Source: Rugamonas rubra (GTDB taxonomy: Bacteria > Pseudomonadota > Gammaproteobacteria > Burkholderiales > Burkholderiaceae_D). Taken from it: a DNA stretch of 49,256 nt. Of this stretch, positions 28,168 through 36,203 are shown piece by piece (position 1 is the first letter of the stretch; each line of letters opens with the position of its first letter). The stretch spans positions 156,267 to 205,522 of the forward strand of contig NZ_FOTW01000014.1 of the NCBI RefSeq assembly GCF_900114705.1. Direction: 5' to 3'. The translations under genes and the position numbers were made by a program. The notes beneath the pieces were generated by a model. The model was given only the letters and a program-made list of their open reading frames with translations. It did no database searches and had not been told where the DNA came from.

Positions 28168-28365
28168 ATGGCCAAGATATTCCCCATCCACCCCAAGAAT
28201 CCCGAGCGCATCTGCTGGGGCTGCGACAAGTATTGTCCGGTCGGTTCCCTCGCCTGCGGCAACGGCTCGGACCGGACGCAACATCCGGTCGAGCTGTTTG
28301 GCGACGACTGGGCCGAGTGGGGCTTGGACGGCGTCAGCGGGCCGGTCAAGCCGAAGGACGGCTAA
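28168..28365 (+). CDS. DUF3079 small cysteine-rich protein
   Basis: 65 residues. MAKIFPIHPKNPERICWGCDKYCP and CGNGSDRTQHPVELFGDDW match the DUF3079 family of small beta/gammaproteobacterial proteins. Three cysteines at CWGCDKYC plus one in ACGNG could hold a metal. Function is not known. AAGG lies just ahead of the ATG. Its last 20 bases overlap the convergent coiled-coil gene. Confidence 0.82.
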   Translation: MAKIFPIHPKNPERICWGCDKYCPVGSLACGNGSDRTQHPVELFGDDWAEWGLDGVSGPVKPKDG

Positions 28366-28864
28366 GGCCGTTCGGCGCCGCTTTGGCGGGCGCCGCCGGG
28401 GGCGTTGTTTGGGGCGCGATGACGGCGGGTGCCGGTGCTGGTGCCGCTGCGCCGGCTTTCTCTGCAATATGGCGTAGCATGAAGGTCGGGACGGATAGCG
28501 ACAGGGTCAAGCCGGCCAAGACGGCGCCCATCGTCCATTTCAAGGTCTCGTTGTGGGCACGCTGGAAGGCGACTTCCAATTGCGCAAATCTGGCATTGAA
28601 TTCCTCCCGAATCAATTTCAATTCAAGTTGCATGGTACGCTCGAAAGAATCAAGACGTACCACCACGTGATCAATACGCGCATTCACCTCGGCAAAGCGG
28701 CCATTCACCTCGGCAAAGCGCCCGTTCACCTCGGCAAAGCCCCCGTTCACCTCGGCAAAGCGCGCATTCACCTCGGCGCGAAACGCCTTGATCTCGCCGG
28801 AGACCGAGGCCGAAACAGCCTGCGACTTGGCGTCGATGTAGTCTTTGTCGGGTGAGGTGCTCAT
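28346..28864 (-). CDS. Coiled-coil heptad-repeat protein with C-terminal membrane anchor
   Basis: 172 residues. An N-terminal coiled coil contains consecutive heptads EVNARFA, EVNGGFA, EVNGRFA, EVNGRFA, EVNARID (about 31-65). A further helix follows (SFERTMQLELKLIREEFNARFAQLEVAFQ), then one membrane segment (about 110-130, TMGAVLAGLTLSLSVPTFML) and a Pro/Ala-rich tail. It resembles small tail-anchored coiled-coil proteins of unknown function. The 3' end overlaps the DUF3079 gene on the other strand. Confidence 0.7.
   Translation of the reverse strand: MSTSPDKDYIDAKSQAVSASVSGEIKAFRAEVNARFAEVNGGFAEVNGRFAEVNGRFAEVNARIDHVVVRLDSFERTMQLELKLIREEFNARFAQLEVAFQRAHNETLKWTMGAVLAGLTLSLSVPTFMLRHIAEKAGAAAPAPAPAVIAPQTTPPAAPAKAAPNGLSRPSA
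28681..28785 (-). repeat. Five 21-base tandem repeats coding heptads
   Basis: Five consecutive 21-base units starting CATTCACCTCGGCAAAGCGG or a close variant, at 28681, 28702, 28723, 28744 and 28765. Each keeps the frame and encodes one heptad, so unit gain or loss would lengthen or shorten the coiled coil without a frameshift. Confidence 0.85.
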
Positions 28865-29144
28865 TCGTCCATCGTCGGCCTGCCGGCGCCGCTTGTCAAG
28901 CTCCGTTCGCGCTGTCTTTGTGAGCGCTTAAACGGGCCACGCCCGTGGCGATTCGACAAGATAGTTACGTCGCACCGCCTTCATCGAATATAATTCTTCA
29001 CAGTTGTGCCGGGCTTTGCGCTGCGGCACGGCGGCAGAAATTGACAATCACCAAAAGGCTGTGGCTTATGAGTTCCTGGTGTTACGCGGCGCGCTCGACA
29101 AGCGCCGGGCGTTCCGCCCCGCAGGTAGGCGAAGGGCGGACGCG

Positions 29145-29981
29145 ATGATGTGGGCAGTGAAGCGCGGCCATCCGGCCTTCCTGTTGGGTTTGCTGTTGAC
29201 GGCCGCCGCGCCGGGCGCGGTGCTCGCCGCCGAGCGCGCCGCCAGCGTCGTGCTGGAGGAGCTCACCAGCAGCGAACTGCGCGGCCGCATCGACCACGGC
29301 GCCACCACCATTTTGGTGCCGATCGGCGGCGTCGAGCAGAGCGGCCCCTACATCGCGCTGGGCAAGCACAACGCGCGCGCCGGCTTGCTGGCCAAACTGA
29401 TCGCCCAGAAGCTCGGCAACACCCTGGTCGCGCCGGTGGTGTCCTACGTGCCCGAGGGCAGCATCAACCCGCCGGCCGGCCACATGCGCTTCGCCGGCAC
29501 CATTTCGATCCCCGACGCCACCTTCGAGTCGCTGCTCGAGGCGACCGCCGCCAGCTTGCGCCAGCACGGTTTCCGCGACATCGTCTTCATCGGCGACCAC
29601 GGCGGCTACCAGCAGAACGAGGCGCGCGTCGCCGCCAAGCTGAACCGCGCCTGGGGCAAGGCCGGCGAGGCCCGCGTCTACGCGCTGCTGGACTACTACG
29701 AGATCACCCAGACCGCCTACGTCGCCGACCTGAAGAAGCGCGGCTACAGCGCCGCCGAGATCGGCCTGCACGCCGGCTTGGCCGACGCCGCGCTGACCCT
29801 GGCCACCGACCCCTCGCTGGTGCGCAGCGAGGCCATGGCGCGCGGCGCCAAGCCGACCCCGCAGGACGGCGTGCGCGGCGACGCCACGCGCGCCACGGCC
29901 GAACTGGGCCAGCTCGGCGTGCAGCGCATCGTCGACACCTCGGTCGCGGCGATCCGCAAACTGCAGGAGCGCGCCCGCTAA
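29145..29981 (+). CDS. Periplasmic creatininase-family amidohydrolase
   Basis: 278 residues with a signal peptide (about 1-27, AAPGAVLAAE). The creatininase fold motifs are recognisable: ILVPIGGVEQSGPYIALGKHN, YVPEGSINPPAGHMRFAGTISI, FIGDHGGYQQNEA and GLHAGLADAAL. Compared with classical enzymes the first motif reads EQSGPY and GKHN instead of EQHGPH and GTDT, so the metal site is altered or belongs to a different subfamily. ATG 29145 is used, with GGGCGGA upstream; 29148 is also possible. The 280 bases before it hold no gene. Confidence 0.8.
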   Translation: MMWAVKRGHPAFLLGLLLTAAAPGAVLAAERAASVVLEELTSSELRGRIDHGATTILVPIGGVEQSGPYIALGKHNARAGLLAKLIAQKLGNTLVAPVVSYVPEGSINPPAGHMRFAGTISIPDATFESLLEATAASLRQHGFRDIVFIGDHGGYQQNEARVAAKLNRAWGKAGEARVYALLDYYEITQTAYVADLKKRGYSAAEIGLHAGLADAALTLATDPSLVRSEAMARGAKPTPQDGVRGDATRATAELGQLGVQRIVDTSVAAIRKLQERAR

Positions 29982-30043
29982 CACCATGCCGCCACCACGA
30001 GTTGAGGCCGAAGGATGCAGGCGCCGGTTTATCCGCCGACTGT

Positions 30044-30101
30044 AGTCCCGAATTCAGTCCCCGAATTCAGTCCCCGAATTTAGTCCCCGAATTTAGTCCC
30101 C
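30044..30101. repeat. 13-base tandem repeat GAATTYAGTCCCC
   Basis: Four head-to-tail copies of GAATTCAGTCCCC or GAATTTAGTCCCC, with a partial unit before, between the creatininase-like gene and the beta-propeller gene, ending 27 bases before the next start. AT-rich steps stand out in a GC-rich spacer. Confidence 0.85.
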
Positions 30102-30127
30102 ATTAACCGACCGGACCACCACACCAT

Positions 30128-31402
30128 ATGAACCTGAAACCACGCCGTACCACGCTCGCAGTCACCATCGCCCTGGCCGTCGCCGGTCTGGGCATCGCCG
30201 GCTACGTCGTCGGCGCCGCGCCGGCCGCGCCGGCCGCACCGGCCGCCGCCGCCGCGCCGGCCTACTCGGCGCTGCCCGGCATGCCGCCGCTGGCCGACAT
30301 CAACAACGTCTACGGCAGCACCGGCCCGGCCAACATGAGCGCCGCCGTCAAGGGCCACCTGGCGCGCGTCTACGTGCCCAACCTGCGCTCCAACGACGTC
30401 TACGTGATCGACCAGGAGACCCTGAAGGTGGTCGACAAGTTCAAGGTCGGCCTCGGCCCGCAGCACGTGGTGCCGGGCTGGGACCTGCGCACGCTGTGGG
30501 CGGCCAACAACGCCGAGCGCACCGACAAGGGCAGCCTGACGCCGATCGATCCGCTGACCGGCAAGCCGGGCAAGTCGGTGCCGGTCGACGATCCCTACAA
30601 TATGTACTTCACGCCGGACGGCAAGTCGGCCATTGTGGTCGCCGAGGCGCGCCACCGCCTCGACTTCCGCCACCCGCAGACGATGGCGATGCAGTACTCG
30701 ATCGACACGCCGGGCTGCGCCGGCATCAACCACGCCGACTTCTCCAACGACGGCCGCTTCGCCGTGTTCACCTGCGAGTTCGACGGCACCATCGCCAAGA
30801 TCGACCTGGTCGAACGCAAGGTGACCGGCTATCTGAAGTTGAAAATGCCGGCCACCCGCTTCGCCGAGTCGGTGCCGGTGGGCGGCCCGCCGGGCGAGGT
30901 GTGCAGCTCGAAGAAGGGCATGCCGCAGGACATACGCATCTCGCCCGACGGTAAAAAATTCTACATCGCCGACATGGACGCCGACGGCGTCCACGTGGTC
31001 GACGGCGTCGCCTTCAAGGAGATCGGCTTCATCGCCACCGGCGTCGGCGCGCACGGCATCTACCCCAGCCGCGACGGCAAGAAGTTCTACGTCGCCAACC
31101 GCGGCACCCACCGCATCCACGGCAAGCGGCGCGGCAAGGGCAGCGTCAGCGTGATCGACTTCGCCACCGACAAGGTGGTCGGCAGCTGGGTCATCCCCGG
31201 CGGCGGCAGCCCGGACATGGGCAACGTCAGCGCCGACGGCAAATACCTGTGGCTGTCCGGCCGCTTCGACGACGTGGTCTACCGCATCGACACCACCGGC
31301 GGCAAGGTCGACCAGATCCGCGTCGGCCAGGAGCCGCACGGCCTGACCGTCTGGCCGCAACCGGGCCGCTATTCGCTGGGCCACACCGGCAACCTGCGCT
31401 AA
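30128..31402 (+). CDS. Periplasmic YVTN-type beta-propeller protein
   Basis: 424 residues. A signal peptide or anchor (about 10-30) is followed by an Ala/Pro linker and a seven-bladed propeller with repeats of the type [55 protein letters not shown] and [22 protein letters not shown]. Such YncE/YVTN proteins bind ligands or partners in the periplasm; none is evident. It lies 146 bases after the creatininase-like gene, same direction, perhaps a pair. The ribosome site is weak. Confidence 0.83.
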   Translation: MNLKPRRTTLAVTIALAVAGLGIAGYVVGAAPAAPAAPAAAAAPAYSALPGMPPLADINNVYGSTGPANMSAAVKGHLARVYVPNLRSNDVYVIDQETLKVVDKFKVGLGPQHVVPGWDLRTLWAANNAERTDKGSLTPIDPLTGKPGKSVPVDDPYNMYFTPDGKSAIVVAEARHRLDFRHPQTMAMQYSIDTPGCAGINHADFSNDGRFAVFTCEFDGTIAKIDLVERKVTGYLKLKMPATRFAESVPVGGPPGEVCSSKKGMPQDIRISPDGKKFYIADMDADGVHVVDGVAFKEIGFIATGVGAHGIYPSRDGKKFYVANRGTHRIHGKRRGKGSVSVIDFATDKVVGSWVIPGGGSPDMGNVSADGKYLWLSGRFDDVVYRIDTTGGKVDQIRVGQEPHGLTVWPQPGRYSLGHTGNLR

Positions 31403-31409
31403 GGCGCCC

Positions 31410-31435
31410 ATCGGCGGGCCGGCCGGCCCGCCGAT
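31410..31435 (+). terminator. Perfect GC palindrome after the beta-propeller gene
   Basis: ATCGGCGGGCCGG followed by its exact reverse complement, a 26-base hairpin 8 bases after the stop. There is no T run, so it may stabilise the mRNA end or give Rho-assisted termination. Confidence 0.5.
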
Positions 31436-31465
31436 TCATCCCCATCTTCAGATCAGGCGGGGTTG

Positions 31466-31482
31466 ATGCGCGTTTTGCGCAT
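31466..31482. promoter_or_regulatory. Possible operator upstream of hpd
   Basis: ATGCGC-GTTTT-GCGCAT, an inverted repeat with 6-base arms, about 150 bases before hpd. It could bind the nearby Lrp-type regulator. Only the symmetry is seen. Confidence 0.3.
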
Positions 31483-31629
31483 AAACCCCTGTGCATGGCG
31501 TCCAAGACACGCACAATGAGCGCCCGATGCGCCCTACAATTTCGTATCCCCAGTCGGCTGGGCCGGCCCCGTATTGCGGTGGCCCGTGGCGCGCCGGACT
31601 GGCCCCCCACACCACACCGGGAATACGTC

Positions 31630-32706
31630 ATGACTGAATTGTTAGCAAATCCTATGGGCCTGATGGGCTTCGAGTTCATCGAATTCGCCTCGCCCACGCC
31701 GAACACGCTGGAGCCGGTCTTTGAGGCCATGGGCTTCACCAAGGTGGCGCGCCACCGCTCCAAGGACGTCACCCTGTACCGCCAGGGCGGCATCAACTTC
31801 ATCATCAACAACGAACCCGGCAGCGCCGCCGCCTACTTCGCCGCCGAGCACGGCCCGTCGGCCTGCGGTATCGCCTTCCGCGTCAAGAACGCGCAGCAGG
31901 CCTACCGCCGCGCGCTCGAACTGGGCGCCCAGGCAATGGACATGCCGGTCGGCCCGATGGAGCTGCGCCTGCCGGCCATCAAGGGCATCGGCGGCGCGCC
32001 GCTGTACCTGATCGACCGCTTCGAGGAGGGCAAGTCGATCTATGACATCGACTTCGAGTACCTCGACGGCGTCGACCAGCATCCAAAGGGCGTCGGCCTG
32101 ACCGTCATCGACCACCTGACCCACAACGTCTACCGTGGCCGCATGGCCTACTGGGCGGCCTTCTACGAGAAGCTGTTCAACTTCCGCGAGCTGCGCTACT
32201 TCGACATCAAGGGCGAGTACACCGGCCTGACCTCGAAGGCGATGAGCGCGCCGGACGGCATGATCCGCATTCCGCTCAACGAGGAGTCGTCCAAGGGCGC
32301 CGGCCAGATCGAGGAGTTCCTGATGCAGTTCAACGGCGAGGGCGTGCAGCACATCGCGCTGTTCACCGACAACCTGATCGCCACGCTGGACCAGTTGAAG
32401 GAGGCCGGCGTACCGTTGATGACCGCGCCGCCGGCCACCTACTACGACATGCTGGAGGGCCGCCTGCCGAACCACGGCGAGCCTGTCGCCGAACTGAAGG
32501 CGCGTGGTATCCTGTTGGATGGCACCAGCGACGAGAACGGCCGCCGCCTGCTGCTGCAGATCTTCTCGAAAACCTTGCTCGGCCCGGTGTTCTTCGAGTT
32601 CATCCAGCGCAAGGGCGACGAGGGCTTCGGCGAGGGCAATTTCAAGGCCCTGTTCGAGTCCATCGAGCGCGACCAGATCGAGCGCGGCGTTCTCAAAGCG
32701 GACTGA
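31630..32706 (+). CDS. hpd: 4-Hydroxyphenylpyruvate dioxygenase
   Basis: 358 residues. It converts 4-hydroxyphenylpyruvate to homogentisate using Fe(II) and O2, the second step of tyrosine breakdown. Two VOC-fold halves are present; the iron ligands are His in VIDHLTHNV, His in [10 protein letters not shown] and Glu in [11 protein letters not shown]. The ATG at 31630 has GGGA upstream and fits the family start ([11 protein letters not shown] soon after). The next gene supplies its substrate. Homogentisate dioxygenase is not in the window. Confidence 0.96.
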   Translation: MTELLANPMGLMGFEFIEFASPTPNTLEPVFEAMGFTKVARHRSKDVTLYRQGGINFIINNEPGSAAAYFAAEHGPSACGIAFRVKNAQQAYRRALELGAQAMDMPVGPMELRLPAIKGIGGAPLYLIDRFEEGKSIYDIDFEYLDGVDQHPKGVGLTVIDHLTHNVYRGRMAYWAAFYEKLFNFRELRYFDIKGEYTGLTSKAMSAPDGMIRIPLNEESSKGAGQIEEFLMQFNGEGVQHIALFTDNLIATLDQLKEAGVPLMTAPPATYYDMLEGRLPNHGEPVAELKARGILLDGTSDENGRRLLLQIFSKTLLGPVFFEFIQRKGDEGFGEGNFKALFESIERDQIERGVLKAD

Positions 32707-32741
32707 GCCAATCCGCCAGACCCAGCACAAGAAGGAGCAAC

Positions 32742-33941
32742 ATGTTTAAAGAAGTTGAAGCCTACCCGGGCGACCCGATCCTGACCCTGAACGAGCAGTT
32801 CGGCGCCGACCCGCGTGCCAACAAGATCAACCTGAGCATCGGCGTCTACCTCGACGCGGCCGGCAAGATGCCGGCGATGCGCGCCGTGCTGCAGGCCGAG
32901 ACGGCGCTGGCCGCCGTGCTGGGCACCCGTCCCTACCTGCCGATGGAAGGCAACGCCGCCTACCGCAGCGCGGTGCGCGCGTTGATCTTCGGCGCCGAGC
33001 ACCGCGCAGTCAGCGAGTCGCGCGTGGCCACCGCGCAGACCCTGGGCGGCTCCGGCGCGCTCAAGGTGGGCGCCGATTTCATCGCCCACTACTTCCCGAA
33101 AGCCAAAGTGTGGGTCAGCGATCCGACCTGGGACAACCACTACAGCATCTTCGGCGGCGCCGGCCTGACGGTTGGCAAGTACCGCTACTACGACGCGGCC
33201 ACCGGCCACGTCGACTTCCCCGGCATGCTGGCGGCGCTGGAGCAACTGCCGGCCGGCGACGTGGTGCTGCTGCACGCCTGCTGCCACAACCCGACCGGCG
33301 CCGACTTGAACCAGGCGCAGTGGCGCGAACTGGCGGGCCTGATCCGTCGTCGCGGCCTGCTGCCGTTCTTCGACATCGCCTACCAGGGCTTCGGTGAAGG
33401 CCCGGACGCCGACGCCTTCGCCATCCGCCACTTCGCCGAGGAGGGCATCGCCCTGTTCGTCGCCAGCTCGTTCTCGAAGAACTTCTCGCTGTACGGCGAG
33501 CGTTGCGGCTCGCTCAGCGTGGTCTGCGACGACAGCACGCAAGCCACCAACGTGCTGGGCCAGCTGAAGGCGACCATCCGCCGCAACTACTCCAGCCCGC
33601 CGATCCACGGCGCCCGCATCATCGCCCGCGTGCTCGACGACGCCGGCCTGCGCGCCGAATGGCTGGCCGAGTTAGAAGGCATGCGCCTGCGCGTCAAGGC
33701 CATGCGCACCGGCTTGTACGACGCGCTGAGCGCGCGTTGCCCGGGGCTGGACTTCAGCTACCTGAACAAGCAGACCGGCATGTTCAGCTACACCGACCTG
33801 ACGGCGGCCGAAGCCGACGTGCTGCGCCAGGAGTTCGGTCTGTACGTGCTCAGCTCCGGCCGCATCTGCCTGGCCGCGCTGACCGAGGGCAGCATCGCGC
33901 CGGCGGCCGACGCCATCGCCCAGGTGCTCAAGCGCCGTTGA
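32742..33941 (+). CDS. tyrB: Aromatic amino acid aminotransferase
   Basis: 399 residues, PLP-dependent class I fold, of the TyrB/AspC group. It moves the amino group of tyrosine (or phenylalanine/aspartate) to 2-oxoglutarate. PLP lysine lies in SSFSKNFSLYGERCG, with HNPTG (CCHNPTGADL), FDIAYQGF and the carboxylate-binding Arg region near the end (SSGRICLAAL). AAGGAG sits before the ATG. It is 35 bases after hpd, so the two form an operon for tyrosine use. Confidence 0.93.
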   Translation: MFKEVEAYPGDPILTLNEQFGADPRANKINLSIGVYLDAAGKMPAMRAVLQAETALAAVLGTRPYLPMEGNAAYRSAVRALIFGAEHRAVSESRVATAQTLGGSGALKVGADFIAHYFPKAKVWVSDPTWDNHYSIFGGAGLTVGKYRYYDAATGHVDFPGMLAALEQLPAGDVVLLHACCHNPTGADLNQAQWRELAGLIRRRGLLPFFDIAYQGFGEGPDADAFAIRHFAEEGIALFVASSFSKNFSLYGERCGSLSVVCDDSTQATNVLGQLKATIRRNYSSPPIHGARIIARVLDDAGLRAEWLAELEGMRLRVKAMRTGLYDALSARCPGLDFSYLNKQTGMFSYTDLTAAEADVLRQEFGLYVLSSGRICLAALTEGSIAPAADAIAQVLKRR

Positions 33942-33964
33942 TTTTTTCGGTGGCTAGATAGCAG

Positions 33965-33994
33965 CAGCGGCGCCTTGTGCGCCGCTGTTTTTTT
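33965..33994. terminator. Terminator between tyrB and the Lrp gene
   Basis: CAGCGGCGC-CTTGT-GCGCCGCTG followed by seven T on the plus strand. The T run touches the stop codon of the convergent lrp-type gene. Confidence 0.9.
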
Positions 33995-34511
33995 ATGCGC
34001 TGAACTGCACGCGCTGCTTGCTCAGCTTGGGCTGGGCCAGGTGGTCGAGCGGCAGGATGGTGACCTGCTTGACCTTCTTCAGCGAGATGTTCGACTTGAC
34101 GTTGGTGACGCCGGGGATGCGCAGTAGGCCGTCCATCATGAACTTCGAGAACGAGTTCAGGTCGTGCGAAATGACGCGCACGATGTAGTCGGCCTCGCCG
34201 GTCACCGAGAAGCACTCCAGCACCTCGGGCAGGTCGGCCACCGCCTGCTCGAACACCTCGCCGCGCGTTTCGCCGTGGCGGTCCAGAGTCACCTGGACGA
34301 AGGCCATCACGTCCAGCCCCACCACCAGCGGATCGAGCACGGCGGCGTAGTGGTCGATCACGCCGGCTTCCTCCAGCCGCTGCACGCGGCGGCCCACCTG
34401 CGAGGTCGACAAGTGGATGCGCTCGCCGAGCGTGCTGTTGGTCAGCTGGCCATCGCGCTGCAGCTCGTTGAGGATGGCGAGGTCGTGGCGGTCTACGGTA
34501 ATGGTGGTCAT
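33993..34511 (-). CDS. Lrp/AsnC family transcriptional regulator
   Basis: 172 residues. The N-terminal helix-turn-helix LTNSTLGERIHLSTSQVGRRVQRLEEAGVI is followed by the RAM ligand domain (VMAFVQVTLDRHGETRGEVFEQAV, VTGEADYIVRVISHDL). Such proteins sense amino acids; its place beside hpd and tyrB suggests tyrosine or phenylalanine and control of that operon, which is inference. The C-terminal tail of about 25 residues beyond the RAM domain is slightly longer than usual. Confidence 0.9.
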   Translation of the reverse strand: MTTITVDRHDLAILNELQRDGQLTNSTLGERIHLSTSQVGRRVQRLEEAGVIDHYAAVLDPLVVGLDVMAFVQVTLDRHGETRGEVFEQAVADLPEVLECFSVTGEADYIVRVISHDLNSFSKFMMDGLLRIPGVTNVKSNISLKKVKQVTILPLDHLAQPKLSKQRVQFSA

Positions 34512-34656
34512 CCGAATGCTCTAGTGAGTTGATTGGCGGCGCACGCCTTGTGCGTCATCTGGGCGGGATTGTGCATCGTTGCGCCCAGCATTGCAATAAT
34601 GATGTGCGAAATCCGACTATCCCGCGTGTTTTGCTCGCATGCGCGAAGCTTCATTA

Positions 34657-34671
34657 TTGACCTCTAGTCAA
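34657..34671. promoter_or_regulatory. TTGAC-N5-GTCAA palindrome in the lrp/aldo-keto reductase spacer
   Basis: TTGAC CTCTA GTCAA in an AT-rich stretch between the divergent lrp-type and aldo/keto reductase genes. It is placed like a regulator site and may double as a -35. The factor is unknown. Confidence 0.4.
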
Positions 34672-34720
34672 ATATTTTTTGGTTGGAAGCCTATTTTTCA
34701 CAAGGACGAATCCGGGCATA

Positions 34721-34748
34721 GTGTGCCCATCCAATTGAAAGGGCACAC
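34721..34748 (+). promoter_or_regulatory. Hairpin over the ribosome site of the aldo/keto reductase
   Basis: GTGTGCCC (34721-34728) pairs with GGGCACAC (34741-34748), with a 12-base loop ending AAA. The AAAGGG ribosome site lies at the loop/3' arm border, 4 bases before the ATG region, so the fold would hide it. Alternatively it is a protein-binding palindrome. Confidence 0.5.
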
Positions 34749-34752
34749 CAAC

Positions 34753-35571
34753 ATGAGCAACTCCATCCCCACCATCGGCCTCGGCACCTTCCGTCTGCAG
34801 GGCCAAATCGTCATCGACTCGGTGCGCGACGGCCTGGCCGCCGGCTACCGCCACATCGACACCGCGCAAATCTACGAGAACGAGGCCGAGGTCGGCCAGG
34901 CCATCGCCGCCAGCGGCGTGGCACGCGGCGAACTGTTCGTCACCACCAAGATCTGGATCGACAATCTGGCGGCCGACAAGCTGATTCCCAGCCTGAAGGA
35001 AAGCCTGCGCAAGCTGCGCCTGGAGCAGCTCGACCTGACGCTGATCCACTGGCCCTCGCCGAACGGCGCCGTGCCGGTGGCCGAATACATGGCGGCGCTG
35101 GCCGAGGCCAAGGCGGCCGGGCTGACCCGGTTGATCGGCGTGTCCAACTTCACCAACGCGCTGCTGCGCCAGGCGATAGACGTGGTCGGCGCGGCCGAAA
35201 TCGCCACCCAGCAGGTCGAGATCCATCCCTTCCTGCAGAACCGTGCGGTGGTCGACTTCGCCCGCAGCCAGGCGATCGCCATCACCGCCTACATGCCGCT
35301 GGCCTACGGCAAGGTGACGCAGGACCCGGTGCTGGCAGCGATCGCCGCGCGGCACGGCGTCAGCGCCGCGCAGATCGCGTTGGCGTGGTCGCTGCAGCAG
35401 GGCTTCGTGGTGATTCCGTCGTCGACCAAGCCGGCCAACCTGGCCAGCAATCTGGCGGTGCGCCACATTGCGTTGTCCGCCGACGAGATGGCGCAGATCG
35501 CCGCGCTCGAGCGCAACGAGCGCCTGGCCAATCCGGCCGGCTTGGCGCCGCAGTGGGACGCGGCGGCCTAG
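34753..35571 (+). CDS. dkgB: Aldo/keto reductase (2,5-diketo-D-gluconate reductase B type)
   Basis: 272 residues of the AKR (TIM barrel) superfamily, NADPH-dependent carbonyl reduction. The catalytic tetrad is visible: Asp in [13 protein letters not shown], Tyr in AQIY, Lys in VTTKIWID and His in LTLIHWPSP. The NADP-binding end has [16 protein letters not shown]. Sequence style matches DkgB/YafB, which also reduce methylglyoxal. The upstream frame to 34639 is open, but [15 protein letters not shown] is the family start. The stop overlaps that of the TetR fragment on the other strand (CTAG). Confidence 0.85.
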   Translation: MSNSIPTIGLGTFRLQGQIVIDSVRDGLAAGYRHIDTAQIYENEAEVGQAIAASGVARGELFVTTKIWIDNLAADKLIPSLKESLRKLRLEQLDLTLIHWPSPNGAVPVAEYMAALAEAKAAGLTRLIGVSNFTNALLRQAIDVVGAAEIATQQVEIHPFLQNRAVVDFARSQAIAITAYMPLAYGKVTQDPVLAAIAARHGVSAAQIALAWSLQQGFVVIPSSTKPANLASNLAVRHIALSADEMAQIAALERNERLANPAGLAPQWDAAA

Positions 35572-35950
35572 TCGCCGGGGCAGGGCGGGCGCAGCGCGAA
35601 CGCCTTGCCCTGTAGCAGAGCCAGCGCCGCCTTGATGTGCGCGCCGGCGTCCCATTGCGGCACCGGCGCGATCAGGCCCAGCGCCATCCGCCGCAGCGGC
35701 TCGGCGATGGCCATGCCGAGCGGCAGTTCGCTGACCACCGCCGTGTCGGCGACATCGACCAGGCCGCGCTGGCGCTGGCGCTCCATCCAGTCGCGCAGCA
35801 GGGCCGTGCCGCGCTCGACGCCGTTGCGCTGGTGGACCGCCAGCATCTTCTCGCGGCCGGGGAAGCTGCTGGTCAGCAGGCGGAACAGGCCGACCGCGTC
35901 GGCCGACAGCACGTTGCGCGCCACCGCCCCCAACATCGCTTCGGCATGTC
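35568..35950 (-). pseudogene. C-terminal part of a TetR-family regulator
   Basis: Reading the minus strand, about 125 residues from MLGAVARNVLSADAVGLFRLL to the stop ([18 protein letters not shown]) look like a TetR-family ligand domain. The N-terminal DNA-binding helix-turn-helix is absent: upstream the frame runs through sequence with no family look (reaching 36194). So the gene lost its 5' half. Confidence 0.65.
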
Positions 35951-36101
35951 GGCGCGCGATCCGCTGACCGAGGTGCCCGACCATCTGGGCCTGAGCCTGA
36001 TGCGGCACTGCTACACCGAGTTCACCTACCTGAGCCGCTTCCTGCCGTCGATGTACTACGGCGAGCACGCCAACGACGAGGCAGCGCCGCTGCCCTGGTA
36101 G
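35946..36101 (+). pseudogene. Orphan C-terminal gene fragment
   Basis: A 51-residue open stretch with real-protein character, MSARDPLTEVPDHLGLSLM then RHCYTEFTYLSRFLPSMYYG, ending in W and a TAG. It has no ribosome site, and the frame before it is only the antisense of the TetR fragment. I do not recognise the family. It probably is the tail of a gene whose front was deleted in the event that cut the TetR gene. The remaining 36102-36203 shows nothing. Confidence 0.4.
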
Positions 36102-36203
36102 CGCGACGACGGCGGGTCGGTCGCTTGGCGCGGCTGGGGCGCGCGGATGATGAGCGGCAAGCCGGCCGTGCCAGTACGGCGACTGGCGCGGCACGCTCGC
36201 CCC

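Noticed and set aside
28945..29148. Short plus-strand frame before the creatininase-like gene
   Set aside because: No ribosome site and no recognisable peptide; likely non-coding leader.
30044..30101. Iteron-like origin
   Set aside because: Four 13-base repeats alone, with no replication gene or DnaA boxes; the region is chromosomal.
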